From Usnea hakonensis (taxonomy: Eukaryota > Ascomycota > Lecanoromycetes > Lecanorales > Parmeliaceae), in assembly GCA_013423325.1 (NCBI GenBank), contig BLJB01000110.1, forward strand, positions 1 through 64,000: DNA of 64,000 bases, written 5' to 3'. Below are positions 13,671 through 25,486 of the stretch, one piece after another. Numbering within the stretch: the first letter of the stretch is position 1; each line of letters starts with the position of its first letter. The position numbers and the translations under genes are program-made. The notes under the pieces are model-generated. The model was given only the letters and a program-made list of their open reading frames with translations. It was not told the origin of the DNA and did no database searches.

Positions 13671-15728
13671 ATGTCTCCTAAATTGCCATTGACTGGTAAG
13701 GCAGTCTCTTCGCTGTCGCTCCCCTCACGGACTTTCGTCTGTTTATCATGTCGCTATAGCCGCAGTCGTGCTCTTTCCAATGGCCCGTCAAGATTAAGAA
13801 GCCAGGGAAAACGCAAGGCGCATGGAGGTACCATTCTGCAACCAAGAGCGGCTTCAACGACTGCCTCCGTGACAGCAGTCAATGTCAGACGCGACATACC
13901 CCCTAGATTTCTGAAGCTGCATGAGTCATTGAAGGCTCTCGAGACCGAAGCCGCTGTCTACATCAATTCTAGCCAATTGCGCCTGGCTTTGAGAGGCCTC
14001 GAATCGGAAAATGCTGTCACTCGTATCGCCGGTAATTCTAGGCGAATAGTTGTGAATGTTGGTGTGGGTCGCTCACAATAGAACAGTATTGGGTCTTAGT
14101 GGGCACAATGGACCTCGAAGGCTAGCGAGAGCCCTACTGGCGGATCCTTTGGCGTCGGAGCAACAGTGGGAGAAGCAGCTTACGGCAGACGATGATGATG
14201 AAAGAGCTATACTTTTGCGGTGAGAGCTCACTTTTTTGTATCGATCAACCATCAACACACTACTTACTATGGCTATAGCTACGGCGAATACGCCGATGTC
14301 GACGACCGACATCCGCTCATAAAGACACTTTTCATCCCCTCTGCAACACTGCACACCCACAATCTCGAAGTTCTTATACATGCTAGCTCAGGTGCGAAGC
14401 AATCATATGGAGAAGTGGGAGCCGCGAATTTGCTAGTGCCTGGACTAGAAACGCCGGCTTCGACCAGTGGGAGTCTTTCTACAATTACATTCCCCGTACA
14501 CAAGACCATTATATATCAGGAAGGATTGCATGACGTGGACAGAGTGCCAAAGCTTAGCCCGCATGACGGGGGAATGTTCAAGGTTATCTTTGACTGGTCC
14601 TGGAGTACTTTACAGCCACAGAGCCAAAACACCCAACCCATCTCACCAATCAACCTGGCGCTCGGAGAAGCAGCCATAGACGCATTTCGGCAATCGCTAC
14701 AGCGGTCAGTTGAATACGAACATTTGTGGTTCGATGCCGGAATGCCCGGCATAGCGGCATGGATGTTGGATGGCACCGAATCTCAGAACGAGGCAGTCAA
14801 GCCGGTAATCCGTGGGCTTCTTCAGACTATATGTGAAAGTGCAAACAAAAACATCTCTCAAGAGGACGAGTCAAGTGTCCAGCGGCAAAAGGCTTCGACT
14901 ATACCCGTCGCTACGAAAAACATCATAGACCAGTCCATCTCCATCTGGGCCAAGAATGCCCACACTGAACTGCGTGATCGTCTTGACAGCGCGTTTCAGA
15001 GCAGAAGCTGGAAACGCATCAAGTGGTGGAAACTCCTCTGGCGAGTCGACGACGTAGGATACATAGCCTCGGATATCCTTGAGAAGGCTTGGCTGATAGA
15101 GGCGGAAAAGGAGTGGATATGGATATCCGGCCGCATCCATCAATCTGGACTACTCGGGCCGCCTAAATTGAAGCCAGCCGCAGTACTGGACCCGGACGGC
15201 GAGCATACACTCGGCGGCCATCCTCCCGCGCCTCGCGTGTCTGATCTCATCGTCGCAAAGCAGTCGAGTCACGAGGTCGTCGACGACCATGTCTTCCAAC
15301 AGCCATGGCTGCAATCCATCTCCCGTGCTCGTTCCGCTCTTTCCCGCTTCACCGTTCCCCCCCTCCAATCGCTGTCCCAGTCCCTTCTCCTCCAAACCAT
15401 ATCCACAAACGCACTCACCGCCTCCCTCTCCGCACTCCTCTACATCTCACTCTCCACGACGTCCCCGTACGAGGCCGGTGCGATCGCGGCGGTCGGTCTT
15501 GTATGGTCGTTGAGGAGACTGCAGACGAGGTGGGAAAATGCGAAGGTCGTCTGGGAGGCGCAGATTAGGGAGGATGGGAGGGTGGTGTTGAGGAATGTGG
15601 AGGAGGAGGCGAGGAAGAGTGTGAGGGAGGGGGGAGTGGGGGAGGTTGATGCGCTTGGGGGGGAGGAAAGGAGGGTGGCGAGGGAGGCTGTTGGGAGGGT
15701 TGAGAGGGCGTTGGAGGAACTTGGTTGA
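13671..15728 (+). CDS. Mitochondrial membrane protein, possibly Mmc1-like
   Basis: Three exons (13671-14031, 14087-14219, 14279-15728), 647 residues. The N-terminus has a Ser/Arg-rich presequence (about residues 1-60, few acids). VLGLSGHNGPRRLARALLADPL resembles a degenerate P-loop, without the GKS of a true nucleotide site. Near residues 555-600 two hydrophobic stretches (NALTASLSALLYISLS and AGAIAAVGLVWSL) form a likely membrane hairpin, followed by a long charged helix. This layout resembles fungal mitochondrial proteins I associate with the dynamin-like Mmc1 group, but that assignment is from memory and weak. Location in the inner membrane is inference. Confidence 0.75.
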
Positions 15729-16257
15729 TGGGGTTCCTTTGGGGCGATGGTGCATTGTTGGTACCGCACCCACCTTGAAAGGTAGATGTAGCGATTATTT
15801 GTGTAGAAAGTTACCGCTTGAGAGATTGGTACTATGCGCAGTGTATAGTACTACATATACCTTACATTAGACGCAACCGTACTACACTACACTCTGTATC
15901 ATCTCATCAAATCACATCTTGCCCCCTTCCCTTCCCTTCCCTTCCCTTCCCTTCCCTTCCCTCCCCTTATCAAACACCCCTCCCTCCCTTATCAAACACC
16001 CCTTCGCAAACGCGATGTATGTGTCTCGTCGTAAGTAGTCTGGGTCCAGCCTCCTGTTCTGTTCTGTTCTGTTCTGTTCTGTTCTGTTCTGTTCTGTTCT
16101 GTTCTAGTAGGTAGGTAGGTAGGTAGGTAGGTAGGTAGGTAGGTAAACAGAAACAGACCAGACCAGACCCAGACCAGACCAGACTAAAGAGAGTATATAT
16201 ATATATACATATATACATACATACATACATATATACATACATACATACATATATACA

Positions 16258-16291
<34 letters not shown>

Positions 16292-18202
16292 CATATATAT
16301 ATACATATATATATACACCCACTTTCCTTGCTTGTTTGTCATGAAGAGTCGGTCGGGTCGCATTCTCTGTTTCTGATTCTGTGCCGAGTTCGAGTTCGTG
16401 ATAGCGTATGCAGACAGATAGACAGATAGACGGGCTGCGTAACGATAACGGGGAGTGGTGTTGTGAGGTAGATAAAGCAATCATCCCCCCCCCACCTCCC
16501 CTCGACTGATCTATCAACCCTCCATCCATCCATCCATCCATCCATTGTCTTGATACCTACTTGATACTTTTTAGTACGTTCCACATACACATACATACAT
16601 ACGTGCATCTAGCTTGAAAGCCCCCCCTTTCCCATGCATGGCATACATGCATGCATCATGTGCGCTGAGAGAGAGAGAGAGAGAGAAGTAGAGTAGGGTA
16701 GGGACTTCTGAGGAAGGAAGGAGGGAGGGTCTCGTTTGCTCCGCGTACTGGAGGGAGGGTCCATCTTTGGAGGGTTTAAAAAGGGTCTTGGGGTGTGGGT
16801 GGAGGCCTGGCACTTTGATGGGGCATTGAGGGCTGGGGTATACCGCTTGAAACTGGTGTTGAGGCTTGGTTTCTGATATGGCAGAGAAACTCTAGGTTTG
16901 GGCTGTATCGTTTCGTGGCTTTCTTTCTTCCCCGAGCTATATTAGGATTTGCTGTGTCTTGGGGGGAATGGTACTCATCCGTCATGTGATTTTGATGATT
17001 TCTTTTCGTATTATATTTGCTTGAGTAATGTTGATGGTGTTGATCTATAGTGTCTGTGTTTGGGTAGCTTAACGCATACGGCTAAGAGGTTGTTGGGGAG
17101 GTTGATTTGGACGCTGTTGCATGGCATCTTGCGAGTCGGGGAGCTAGTGTCGGATGCGAGTATCTACCTGGTTCAGCGGCTGCTGTTTTCCTAGCTTGGC
17201 TTTGAATGAATGTATTCAGAGATTTCTACGTTCGTAAGGATTGTCAGAACAGAGATCGCATTTGGTTGTGCCGGGCTCGACATGATGGGGAGGTGTCACG
17301 AAGACAATATTTCCTGCTGTGTTCTGGAAACGAGTGTATTCAACAACTCTGTTTGGACCAATTGCACGTTCTGACAGCAGAATCATATCGAGTAGGTAGG
17401 TAGCAGTCTCATTTTTTTTTTGGCGTGGGACCATCGTTCGAGACTGTGTCTTACTGTGGCACCTTAGCTCGCCCACAAGACCTAATCCAATCCAGAAGTC
17501 CCCTAAAGTGCGTGCCAGCATGGCGCACTTTCACAGCAATGCCATTGCTATTTGCCGATGTAAACAAAATCCATTGAGTAGCGCACACAGCATCGAGTCA
17601 GCAACGTTTGCCCCTCTCACTATCTTCCTTACTCAGTTGCGAAATATTGATAGAAAACATCTTCCATCAAAAATCGTGTGAGATCTTTAGCCTGAGCGAA
17701 AAGGATAATTGTCTGGCTTTTAGACACCATTGAGGTCCAGAATCGATATGCAGGGTAACACATCAGCCCTTTTTGGAGTGTGTCGGTGGATCGTGTCTTA
17801 CAGCGCATGTCTTACAGCGCACACAAATCTTGAATGTCTTCCGGCCCAGCCAGTCAATCAGCATCCATAAGTATCCATCAAGTCTAAAATGAATAGCTCA
17901 TGCAGTATACTGAAACGTACTTTTAGGCAAGGCGGTCGCGCGTCCGTTTTTCTGCGGGAGCCAATGAAACCCTTACCCCTCGCCAGCGCTGAAACAGCCA
18001 ATCACAGCGCTCAACGCCCGCGCAAACAGCGTGTTTCTAAACACTTTGTCGAGCATTCGATATTTTATATCGCCTGCGCATATTTCACCATGATGAGTCG
18101 TATCTTAGTTTTAGTTCTTTTTTTCAATTCTGAAAAGCAATTGTCTTTCTTTACTGCGGATCTTCACTTTAGACAAAATAGAGACGTACTCGTACATTGA
18201 AT
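15729..18202. repeat. Microsatellite-rich intergenic region
   Basis: A 2.5-kb gene-poor stretch with stacked simple repeats: CCCTT at 15925-15966, TTCTG pentamers at 16053-16105, GTAG at 16106-16145, CAGAC/CCAGA at 16150-16190, a long AT/ATAC tract at 16193-16317, CCAT at 16521-16545 and GA at 16667-16686. Open frames through these tracts encode only Tyr/Met/Cys/Val repeats and are not genes. From 16800 to 18200 the sequence is more complex, but no gene could be supported. Confidence 0.85.
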
Positions 18203-18823
18203 ATGCGATTTTTCCTTCGTTCACTCCTTGAGAATGTGTCCATTTCGGACGGACCAGGGGTATCTTCCGAAATGGTGGAGTGGGCTACCGCCGACCCACT
18301 GGAGGCGCGAGGCGACCGAGTCATGCCTGGGTTTTTCACGGATGCCACCCAATCGACATCGACGTCGGAACCAGCTCCTACTCTGACACCACCACCACCA
18401 CCACCTCCTCCTCCTCCTCCTCCTCCTCCTCCTCCACCGCCATCTTCACCTTCGCCTCCACTTACGTCGACACCCTCTACTACCATCACAATTACAAGCA
18501 TCAGCACGAGCATGATCACTTCCCCTGTCCATGTAACTATGAACGAAACCTACCGTATTACTGAGACTTTCACAAGGACGGTCTCAAACGTTGCAAATGG
18601 TACCTTGCCCACACCACCAACGCAAGCAGGACCAAGCCATGCTTCAAATGCGGACGTGCAGAAGCCTGTGTCAGCATCGGAAGTGCTGGCAATCGTATCA
18701 GGGCTAATGAATATCGCGCTGCTGATAGCGATGTTTTTTCTTGTACGCAGGTTTTATAGAATGTATCGCCAAGAGAGGGTACTGCGGAAGCAGTTGCAGA
18801 CCGAGGGGGTAGAACTGAAATAG
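18203..18823 (+). CDS. Proline-rich single-pass membrane protein
   Basis: Single exon, 206 residues from the ATG at 18203. A run of 18 prolines near residues 62-80 is followed by a Ser/Thr-rich stretch likely to be O-glycosylated, with one NxT site (MNETY). A single membrane helix, VLAIVSGLMNIALLIAMFFLV, lies near residues 163-183 and is followed by RRFYRMYRQERVLRKQ, a basic cytosolic tail. There is no clear signal peptide, so the topology is open. Similar wall-spanning stalk proteins act as sensors in fungi, but the cysteine-rich WSC head is missing. The polyproline run is coded by CCA then CCT triplets and may vary in length. Confidence 0.6.
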   Translation: MRFFLRSLLENVSISDGPGVSSEMVEWATADPLEARGDRVMPGFFTDATQSTSTSEPAPTLTPPPPPPPPPPPPPPPPPPSSPSPPLTSTPSTTITITSISTSMITSPVHVTMNETYRITETFTRTVSNVANGTLPTPPTQAGPSHASNADVQKPVSASEVLAIVSGLMNIALLIAMFFLVRRFYRMYRQERVLRKQLQTEGVELK

Positions 18824-19897
18824 CCAAAGCAGGCAAGGGTGCAAACATGAGAGAGAGAAACACGAAAGTGCAGAGACAGCGAATGTTTGGAGGTAGTAGC
18901 GCTATGGCCGGACCAAAGCGAGGATGAGCAGGGGTACGATTCCTCTCGCTCGCCATGAGCATGAATTTACGGCCATATAGACATGTTCCACTGCAGTAGG
19001 GTTTGGTAGATAGGCGCAATTTGAAGCAGAACATGCAAGTCTAGATATTTCACCTACTGATCCTTTCGCGGCTGACTTTCCATAGTCAACAGATCAGCCC
19101 TGTCGCAGGCGACGTGTCCATATTGGCTCATTTGTTACCCCCGGCTGCTGTCTTGAACTATCATCAGCAATGACCGCGGGAGCACGCACTTTCGTAATCC
19201 ATCCACATTGGGAAAGTTGACTTGTGCCACAGAAGGATAGAGCAGCCCCTTTAATAGAAGGCGGTCTATGTCAGTACCCTTACGAACCAGTCTCACATAA
19301 GCGAAATATTCCATAGCAGTATCCAGCTAGTATCACTGGTTTCCGACTCCTAAGTCTGTTTCTCTGGTCTGTCTCCTCTGCGAATGATCCACATATTTCA
19401 CACATCCAAGCTTTTTTTGGGACGCTGATGTATCATTCCGTATCCGACCGAGGGTCCCATTAAGTTTTGGCGTGATTTCAACTGTGACATGTCATAATCT
19501 TGATGAAAATCTCATCTAGGATAGATCCGGAATTGAATTAAAGAGCAATTTGCTGCCCATGACACATCACAAACAATGTACCAGATACTAGGGTTTGTTA
19601 GACGGAAATGCTGTTTTTTTTTTCAAGCGGATGAGACAAGACGCAGGAGAGATAGTGTTCAGCGAGTTGCAAAATGGGAAGGAACCAATCGTTGATGTCT
19701 TGGCAACGGATTTGAGCTTATTTTTTTTTCCTGTAAAGTGACACACAGTTCATCAATCGTTAACACAGTATATAACTTGGAAATCAAACCGACAACATTC
19801 ATTCATCATTCAAAGGGCAACAATCTCTTAGCACACTGACCAATGTCATCATAACAATCAGGGTTACACTCATTTGAGGTTTCCCTGACCTTCAAAC
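18824..19897. other. Intergenic
   Basis: About 1.07 kb with no supported gene. It has moderate AT content and short T runs at 19613-19623 and 19720-19730. The last 150 bp is likely the leader of the 2EXR gene. Confidence 0.6.
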
Positions 19898-21238
19898 ATG
19901 AGCTGCTATACCGATTTAGCGGGGAACTCCTATTGTGGCTTTCATTACTCTGGCTTACCGTGGGTGACCTATATGCCAACCGTGTCAATGCTAAATCACA
20001 AGCTCACCCTCGGTAGATGCCCACTTGAAGCATCAACAAAGCAGCTCACAACCCCTTACACAGCGGCTTTCGATACCGTTCTTTTCCAATCACTACGTCT
20101 CAGAAATGAAGCAGCTCCGCAATTCATACGTGAAGTGCCGCCAGATTGCCCATTTCTCGCTTTACCAGGAGAGATCAGAAATCGCATCTATCGCTTCGTC
20201 TTGGTGGCTGAGAGACCTTTCACTGTGCAGCTTCAATGGACCAGAACTTTAGATGCGGCCCTGCTCTGGGTCAACAAGCAGGTCTTTGAAGAGGCGTCGA
20301 GTATTTTCTATGCCGAGAATGCGTTCAGATTTTCCGAGGCTTTGTTTGTGGGAGCACCGATACTTCAGCAACTGCAAACGCTTTACCGAATTCCGAGGCT
20401 GAGGTTAAAGATGCTAAGGAATATCATTCTTGATGTCCCGGTACGTTCCTCTTCCAGACGCCTTGGGAGATGACACAAGACATGGCAATTACTCATTGTG
20501 TAGGTGTACGGCAGGTCCAACTTTCGCTGCTGCCTCCAGACCGCATTCAACCTTCGACATCTGACCGAACTCTTGGCTTCTTCCCCCAAAACAAGGGTGC
20601 TATTGCAATTTGGATATGTGTGGGTAGAGGATGGCTGTCATCTCGGACCAAAGGATTACCTATATCTTTTATCCACAGGTACTAGAAGCCTGCGTTTGTC
20701 TGGAGCAGAGATAGACGTGCACATCAAGACACATCCAAGGTTCTTGGATGAATGGGTTGATCTTTTGGTGAGTACCTAGGTATTTCGTGTCAACATCTTG
20801 TATGTTGTACTCGGTCTTGCGTCTGTTGAGGGCATGAAATCTTTTGTTTTTTCACTCTTGAGTCGGTTAGCATTTCTTCCAGTAAAGAAAAAACTCACCT
20901 TGTTCATCATCCGGCAAGCAACTGTTCACGGTTCAAGGCCGGCAACAGGTGAGACGCTCTAGATGTTCTCATTCCATCGAAAAAATTGTCAAGGTGTCCG
21001 TTTCTCTATATGACGCCCGAAAAGTGCGGTCAGTTGATATCAAGCGTTTCTCATACGTAGGCTTTACACTGTGTACACTTCGCTGACATATTCGATCGCA
21101 GAGCCGGGAATTTCAAGACAGATGGTCGCTCGAGGCACTCTACCAAATTGGATCAGTCAGGCAAGAACGACTTTCTTTCGCAACTATTCAGAGATTCAGC
21201 GACAGATATCAAATGCCTGGGCTAAAGGAGTTCTATGA
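19898..21238 (+). CDS. 2EXR domain protein
   Basis: Four exons (19898-20440, 20504-20767, 20888-20948, 21102-21238), 334 residues. The diagnostic fungal 2EXR block is FLALPGEIRNRIYRFVL near residues 87-104, followed by LLWVNKQVFEEASSIFYAENAF, where a conserved Asn-Lys/Arg-Gln/Glu helix leads to the FY.EN motif. Exon 3 (LTLFIIRQATVHG) and exon 4 (PNWISQARTTFFRNY) were joined because all four exons stay in frame and match the usual order of these proteins. Members are abundant in Leotiomycetes and Dothideomycetes and resemble F-box-like recognition proteins; none has a settled function. Its stop codon overlaps the convergent neighbour by 6 bp. Confidence 0.78.
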
Positions 21239-22425
21239 GGAGGCCCGGAGCATGTCCTCATACATCTTCAAGCCGCGCCGGGTCCCTCCCTCAGTCGCGT
21301 GTGCCGCAACCATAGCTTGAGACTTCTGTACCAGCGGTTCCAGATCTTTACCGAGTCTCTCTCCAAGGCGTTTGCCGAGTGGCGATCCAGCTCCCGCAAT
21401 CTGCCGTGCCAGTTTCATACCAAGCCAAACCGGCGCCCAAACCATCAGCTTGTAATTTGCATCTGACCAACCCTGCGCATCAACATCCATTATTGCCCTT
21501 GAGCTTTCCCATATTTTGAGCATGAGTTCCGCGTATCTTCCAACCATCTCCCCTTCGTCCTTTCCCCCGCCGAACCTGACCGCCTTGATAGCGTGCATCA
21601 GGACCATTACCCCAACAATTTCAGGCTTTGCTTTTGGATCCATCCCAATCTTCTTCTGCTGTTCCACATTCCTCGAATCCCACATCAACTCCCAAATATT
21701 CTCAGCATACCTCACGCCTTTGTCTATCCCCTCCTTACTCCATCCACCACGTACCCCCCTCAACACAGCCCCTCGCATCACCTCCCTACACACCCCAACA
21801 TCCCACAACCCCACCCCCGTCTTATCCACCCTCCTCAATATCTGAAGCACCACCCACATCTTCCCCCCATCATTCGCCCTCCTCACCATCTTCTCAACCT
21901 GCCACCCCCCCAACTTCCTCCGCGCAACCTTCAAACCTTCCAGAAACCCAGCCATGTTCCTCCAATCCCCACTCTCCCCCATCAACCCCACCACCTTGGC
22001 AAACGAACTCCGCATCTCGGGCTCATCGCGCCGTTTGTCTAATGGCTTTAATTGTAGTACTTCGTTGCCTATACGTACGGTGGCGGGCTCATCGGATGTG
22101 AGGAGAGCGTGGTTGGCTTTTTTGTAGATGAGGTCTTGCTGGAGGATGATGAGGTGCGAGGGGAGGAAGATGTTGGTGCGGAAGGTGCTGAGGAGGTCGT
22201 CGAGGGCGGGGGAGGGGGTGGGATGGAATACGGGGAGAGGTCCTGGGGGGATTGTTAGCGGCTGCTTTTTGTTGGGTGGGGGGGGAAAGGGTGCGGTGTT
22301 TGGGGAGGATGTGTCTGACCGTGTTTTCGCCGCGTTGGGGTGCTGGTGAAGGAGCGGGTTTGAGAAATGAGAAGTCGGAGGCAGGGGCGGCAGTAGTGGG
22401 TTAGATCGGTGGACAGGGTGGCCAT
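21233..22425 (-). CDS. Mitochondrial helical-repeat-like protein, unknown function
   Basis: Two exons, 22425-22320 and 22242-21233, 371 residues. The N-terminus is a good mitochondrial presequence: RPCLRLLISQTRSFTSTPTRRKHG has Arg, Ser and Thr and no acids. The body is almost wholly helical, with segments such as DWRNMAGFLEGLKVARRKLG and KMWVVLQILRRVDKTGVGLWD that look like degenerate TPR/PPR-type helical pairs. Fungal PPR-like proteins of this sort act in mitochondrial RNA processing or on ribosomes, but no specific member was recognised. An in-frame upstream ATG at 22470 would add 15 residues; the inner start gives the better presequence. It shares a short divergent promoter with the bL19m gene. 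Confidence 0.75.
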
Positions 22426-22621
22426 TTTGAGTTGGCGAGGAGACTTTAGATAGTTGATGTGTAATGGCATTGGCTTCGAAGAGGATATAGTACCTAGAGA
22501 AGAAGAATAGTTGATCTAATTAAATTCTGCGGGAAGCTTTTTCTTAGCGCGCTTTTCCAAAGCTCTCCGCTGATGGCGGCAAGGACATCTTTCCTTCGAC
22601 ATTGAATGCACCTTCATACCC
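22426..22621. promoter_or_regulatory. Divergent promoter of two mitochondrial genes
   Basis: Only 196 bp separate the start codons of the helical mitochondrial protein and of mitochondrial ribosomal protein bL19m. Co-expression from one bidirectional promoter is a reasonable inference. Confidence 0.5.
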
Positions 22622-23495
22622 ATGGCCTCTACAGCACCTACACTTCGGCAATCGAGCTGCTTGAAACGACTATTGCGACAATCGCGCCAGCAGAGAACTT
22701 GCACGCGCTGTCTCTCCACATCCATTGCAACCACACCGTCACAATTCTCACCTCCTCCGCTCCCACGACTGCGCTCACCATATAGAATCCTCAATGACAC
22801 TACACATACCTGCAAGTCTCTTCATTTCTGATGTTCGAAATCTCCACTAACGACCCCATTCTCAGCACTCAAGAAGATAAAAACATACCCCCCGCCTCCC
22901 TCCCACAAGGCCAAATACCCCTTCGCCATCGCCGACTGGCAAGCCTACCACCTGAAACAACTCGACCCCACCGGCTCCCGCACCCGTCTCTTCGATCGCA
23001 GTAATCCCGACGTGCCAAACGTTGGTGACATATTACTCGTGACATTCAAAACGGGCGATCCTTTTGCGGGGGTGTGTTTGGCTATCAAGAGGAGGGGAGT
23101 AGATACGGGGATTTTGTTGAGGAATAAGCTGTTGATGGTTGGGGTGGAGATGTGGGTGAAGGTTTATAGCCCGACTGTTATGGCGATTGAGGTGGTGAAG
23201 AGGGCGGAGAAGAGGGCGAGGAGGGCGAAGTTGTATTATATGCGGTTTGTTGCTCTGTTTTTTTTACCATTTTTTTTTTTATTTTTCTTTTCTCGGGGGG
23301 GATTTTAAGGAGAGCTTGGACTAATGGGGCGGGGGTATTAGGCAACCGAAGCATGATAAGGGGAGCGTGGAGAGGGAGGTGGAGGAGTATTTGAAGAAGA
23401 GGAGGTTGATTAGGAGTGGGGCGGTGGGGGTTAGGGATCCGTCGAAGTCGGCTAAGAATCCGTCGTCGTCGAGGAGTGGTGTTGGGGCGAGGTAG
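22622..23495 (+). CDS. IMG1: Mitochondrial large ribosomal subunit protein bL19m
   Basis: Three exons (22622-22811, 22866-23244, 23342-23495), 240 residues. It is a protein of the mitochondrial 54S subunit. The bL19 core is PNVGDILLVTFKTGDPFAGVCLAIKRRGVDTGILLRNKLLMVGVEMWVKVYSPTV-type sequence at about residues 108-165 (strand, GxC..I.RRG, then RN..GVE), followed by basic RAEKRARRAKLYYMRQPKHDKG. A presequence occupies the first 45 residues. Intron 1 (22812-22865) begins GCAAGT, not GT: only this donor keeps the frame, so it is a GC-AG intron. Intron 2 is T-rich. The C-terminal tail is Ser/Arg-rich and fungal-specific. Confidence 0.92.
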
Positions 23496-24022
23496 GGGGG
23501 GGGTCTATTATGGCATTGTGGTAGCATCTGGACATTGGGGAGCAGGAGATTTGGTATAAATAGCATGCACGTGTTTGAAAGACTCGTGTGGCCTCATTAC
23601 AAAAATCATGGCTCTGCAATTATTGATCAGATACAAGACACTCAGTGGTGACGATGTTGCCAAAACAAGCAGCCATCTTCTCTGTGCTTCTGCTGCTGAG
23701 TGACATCTTGGTCGTCCAGACTTGCTCATCCATCGAGCCAGCAGTAGCGTCGAAATGTCAGCTGCAGCCGTTCAATATTCAGACTACCTTTGAGATGGGC
23801 GCTTCGTCATGAACGTTGAAACCTCACTTGGCTCTCAAGAATATTGTGAAAGGTGATACTCTTCCTGTGCGGCAGCTATAAACCTCGCAAGGGCAAACGT
23901 TTGCGCTCAAAAAGGTCCATCTTTTATTCAGACCGTACATACAGCCCGCAGCGCCCACACACACACCCCTCCACCCACCCCTCACCAAACCGAACCCAAC
24001 CCATCATCCCCCCCTCCTCACA
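23496..24022. other. Intergenic, bL19m to pICln-like gene
   Basis: About 530 bp between two genes on the same strand. It ends in a CA/CC-rich leader at 23960-24020. No gene is supported. Confidence 0.6.
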
Positions 24023-25209
24023 ATGGAAATCATCCACCAACCCCCCCACCCTTCCTCCCTCACCCCCTTAGCCCAGCACCAATCCCAAACCCCACACTCC
24101 TTCTTCTCCGGCCCGGACGTCCTCTACCACCACTGCCCCTCCGCGTCGCTTGTGCTTCACGCTTCGGATCTGCTGGCGGCGCCTGCGTTGGCGGGGTTGG
24201 TGAATGGGGTGCCGAGGGGGGTCAATGGGGGGGTGCGGGGTGATGTGAATGGGGATGGTGATGGTGATGGTGGGAGGGAGGAGCATGACGGGGAGGAGGA
24301 AGACGAAGAGGAAGAGGAAGAGATTGAGGTTGTAGGGGTGCTTGTTTGGGTTACGTCTGAGTAAGTCGTTCTCTCTTCCCCCCCCCCCTCCCCTCTCTCA
24401 TTCCAAGCATCCCCCCCCTCCCCCCCCTCCCCACCACACCATCATCCCCACAAACCCCCTTAGCTAACCCTCCCCCCCCCAACAGGCGCCTCATCCTCTT
24501 CTCCCCCTCCCTAACCGCCGGCCTCGCAATCCCCTACCCAAGCATCTCCCTCCACGCCCTCCAGCGCCCCGCGCGCAACCGTCCACCCTCATTATTCCTG
24601 CAAATCCTCGCCGAAGCGCAGACGTTTGATGACCACGACCCGGATTCTACGTTCTCGATGACTGTGGTTCCTGCTGCTGCTGCTGCGGCGGCGGCGGTGG
24701 CGGGGGATACGAATGCGGAAGGAGAAGAGGAAGGGGAAAGGGAACGCGGAGCACCGGAACTAGTGTCCCAGGCTCAGGCGCTCTTTGCGGCGCTTTCGGC
24801 GTGCGCCAATTTACATCCTGATCCGGTGAGTGGGGAGGATGGGGATGGGGAGGAGGAGGGGCTGGGTGCGGCGGGGCATCGGCCTGCGATTGTGTTTGAG
24901 GGTGATGGCGATGGCGGGGGTGGTGGTGGGTATCTGGTGGGTGAGGAGGGGGGTGCGGCGTCTGGGTTGCCGCCGCCGATGCCGGGGAGTGGGGGGTGGA
25001 TTACGGCGGATAATGTGGGGGAGGTTTTTGATGGGGAGGGGAATTGGAGGGGGTGGGAGGGTGAGGGGGCGGAGAGGGAGGGTGAGGGTGGGAGTGCGGG
25101 GTTGGGAGGTGGAGCGGGGACGGTGAGGGGGCGGGGGGATGAGGGGGATGGGGTGGATGGTGGGGGAGGCGAGGGTGCGGATGAGACCAAGTGGAGGAGG
25201 ACGGAATGA
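24023..25209 (+). CDS. pICln/Voldacs-like protein
   Basis: Two exons, 24023-24360 and 24486-25209, 353 residues. The PH-like pICln fold is visible in two parts: SFFSGPDVLYHHC at residues 29-41, and VVGVLVWVTSERLILFSPSLTAGLAIPYPSISLHALQR around residues 103-140, here split by acidic and Gly/Asp inserts. pICln is a chaperone that carries Sm proteins to the PRMT5 methylosome for spliceosomal snRNP assembly. The inserts (EEDEEEEEEIE, DGDGDGG) and the long Gly/Glu/Asp-rich C-terminus come from GGGGAN repeats and may be expanded in this species. The final DETKWRRTE resembles the conserved C-terminus of the family. Assignment rests on the WVTSERLILFSP block. Confidence 0.8.
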
Positions 25210-25486
25210 GCGTCTCGGAAGCCGCACTTGCCGTGCTGGTCATGGAGTCGCTATGTAATCATCTTGATCTTGATAGATCCGAGAGAGCGTGATTAGGTTA
25301 GGTAGGGAACCTAGGTATAAAAGTTGGCGTCGTCACGGGCACGCGGTTGTTTGAGGAGGAGTCTACGATTCATCCAACTAAAAACCCCAGTCGTTTTATT
25401 AAGATTAGAGATATCATGGACGGGCAGCTCGATAGATTAGATTAAGTAGGTAAGGTAGATGGAGCACCGATAAATCCAACGCCGCG

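Noticed and set aside
13960..14140. P-loop GTPase motif in the Mmc1-like protein
   Set aside because: GLSGHNG lacks the Lys-Ser/Thr of a functional Walker A, so nucleotide binding is not claimed.
15970..16813. Several Tyr/Met/Cys-repeat frames on the minus strand
   Set aside because: They are translations of ATAC, GTAG and TTCTG microsatellites.
17889..18200. 103-residue frame upstream of the proline-rich protein
   Set aside because: It is weakly hydrophobic with no conserved-looking segment and ends just at the next gene; it could be leader sequence.
21516..22101. Long Pro/Ser/His frames on the plus strand
   Set aside because: They are antisense to the mitochondrial helical protein, whose frame and splice model are better supported.
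24774..25243. Pro/Ser-rich minus-strand frames
   Set aside because: They are antisense to the Gly/Glu-rich tail of the pICln-like gene and arise from GGGGAN repeats.
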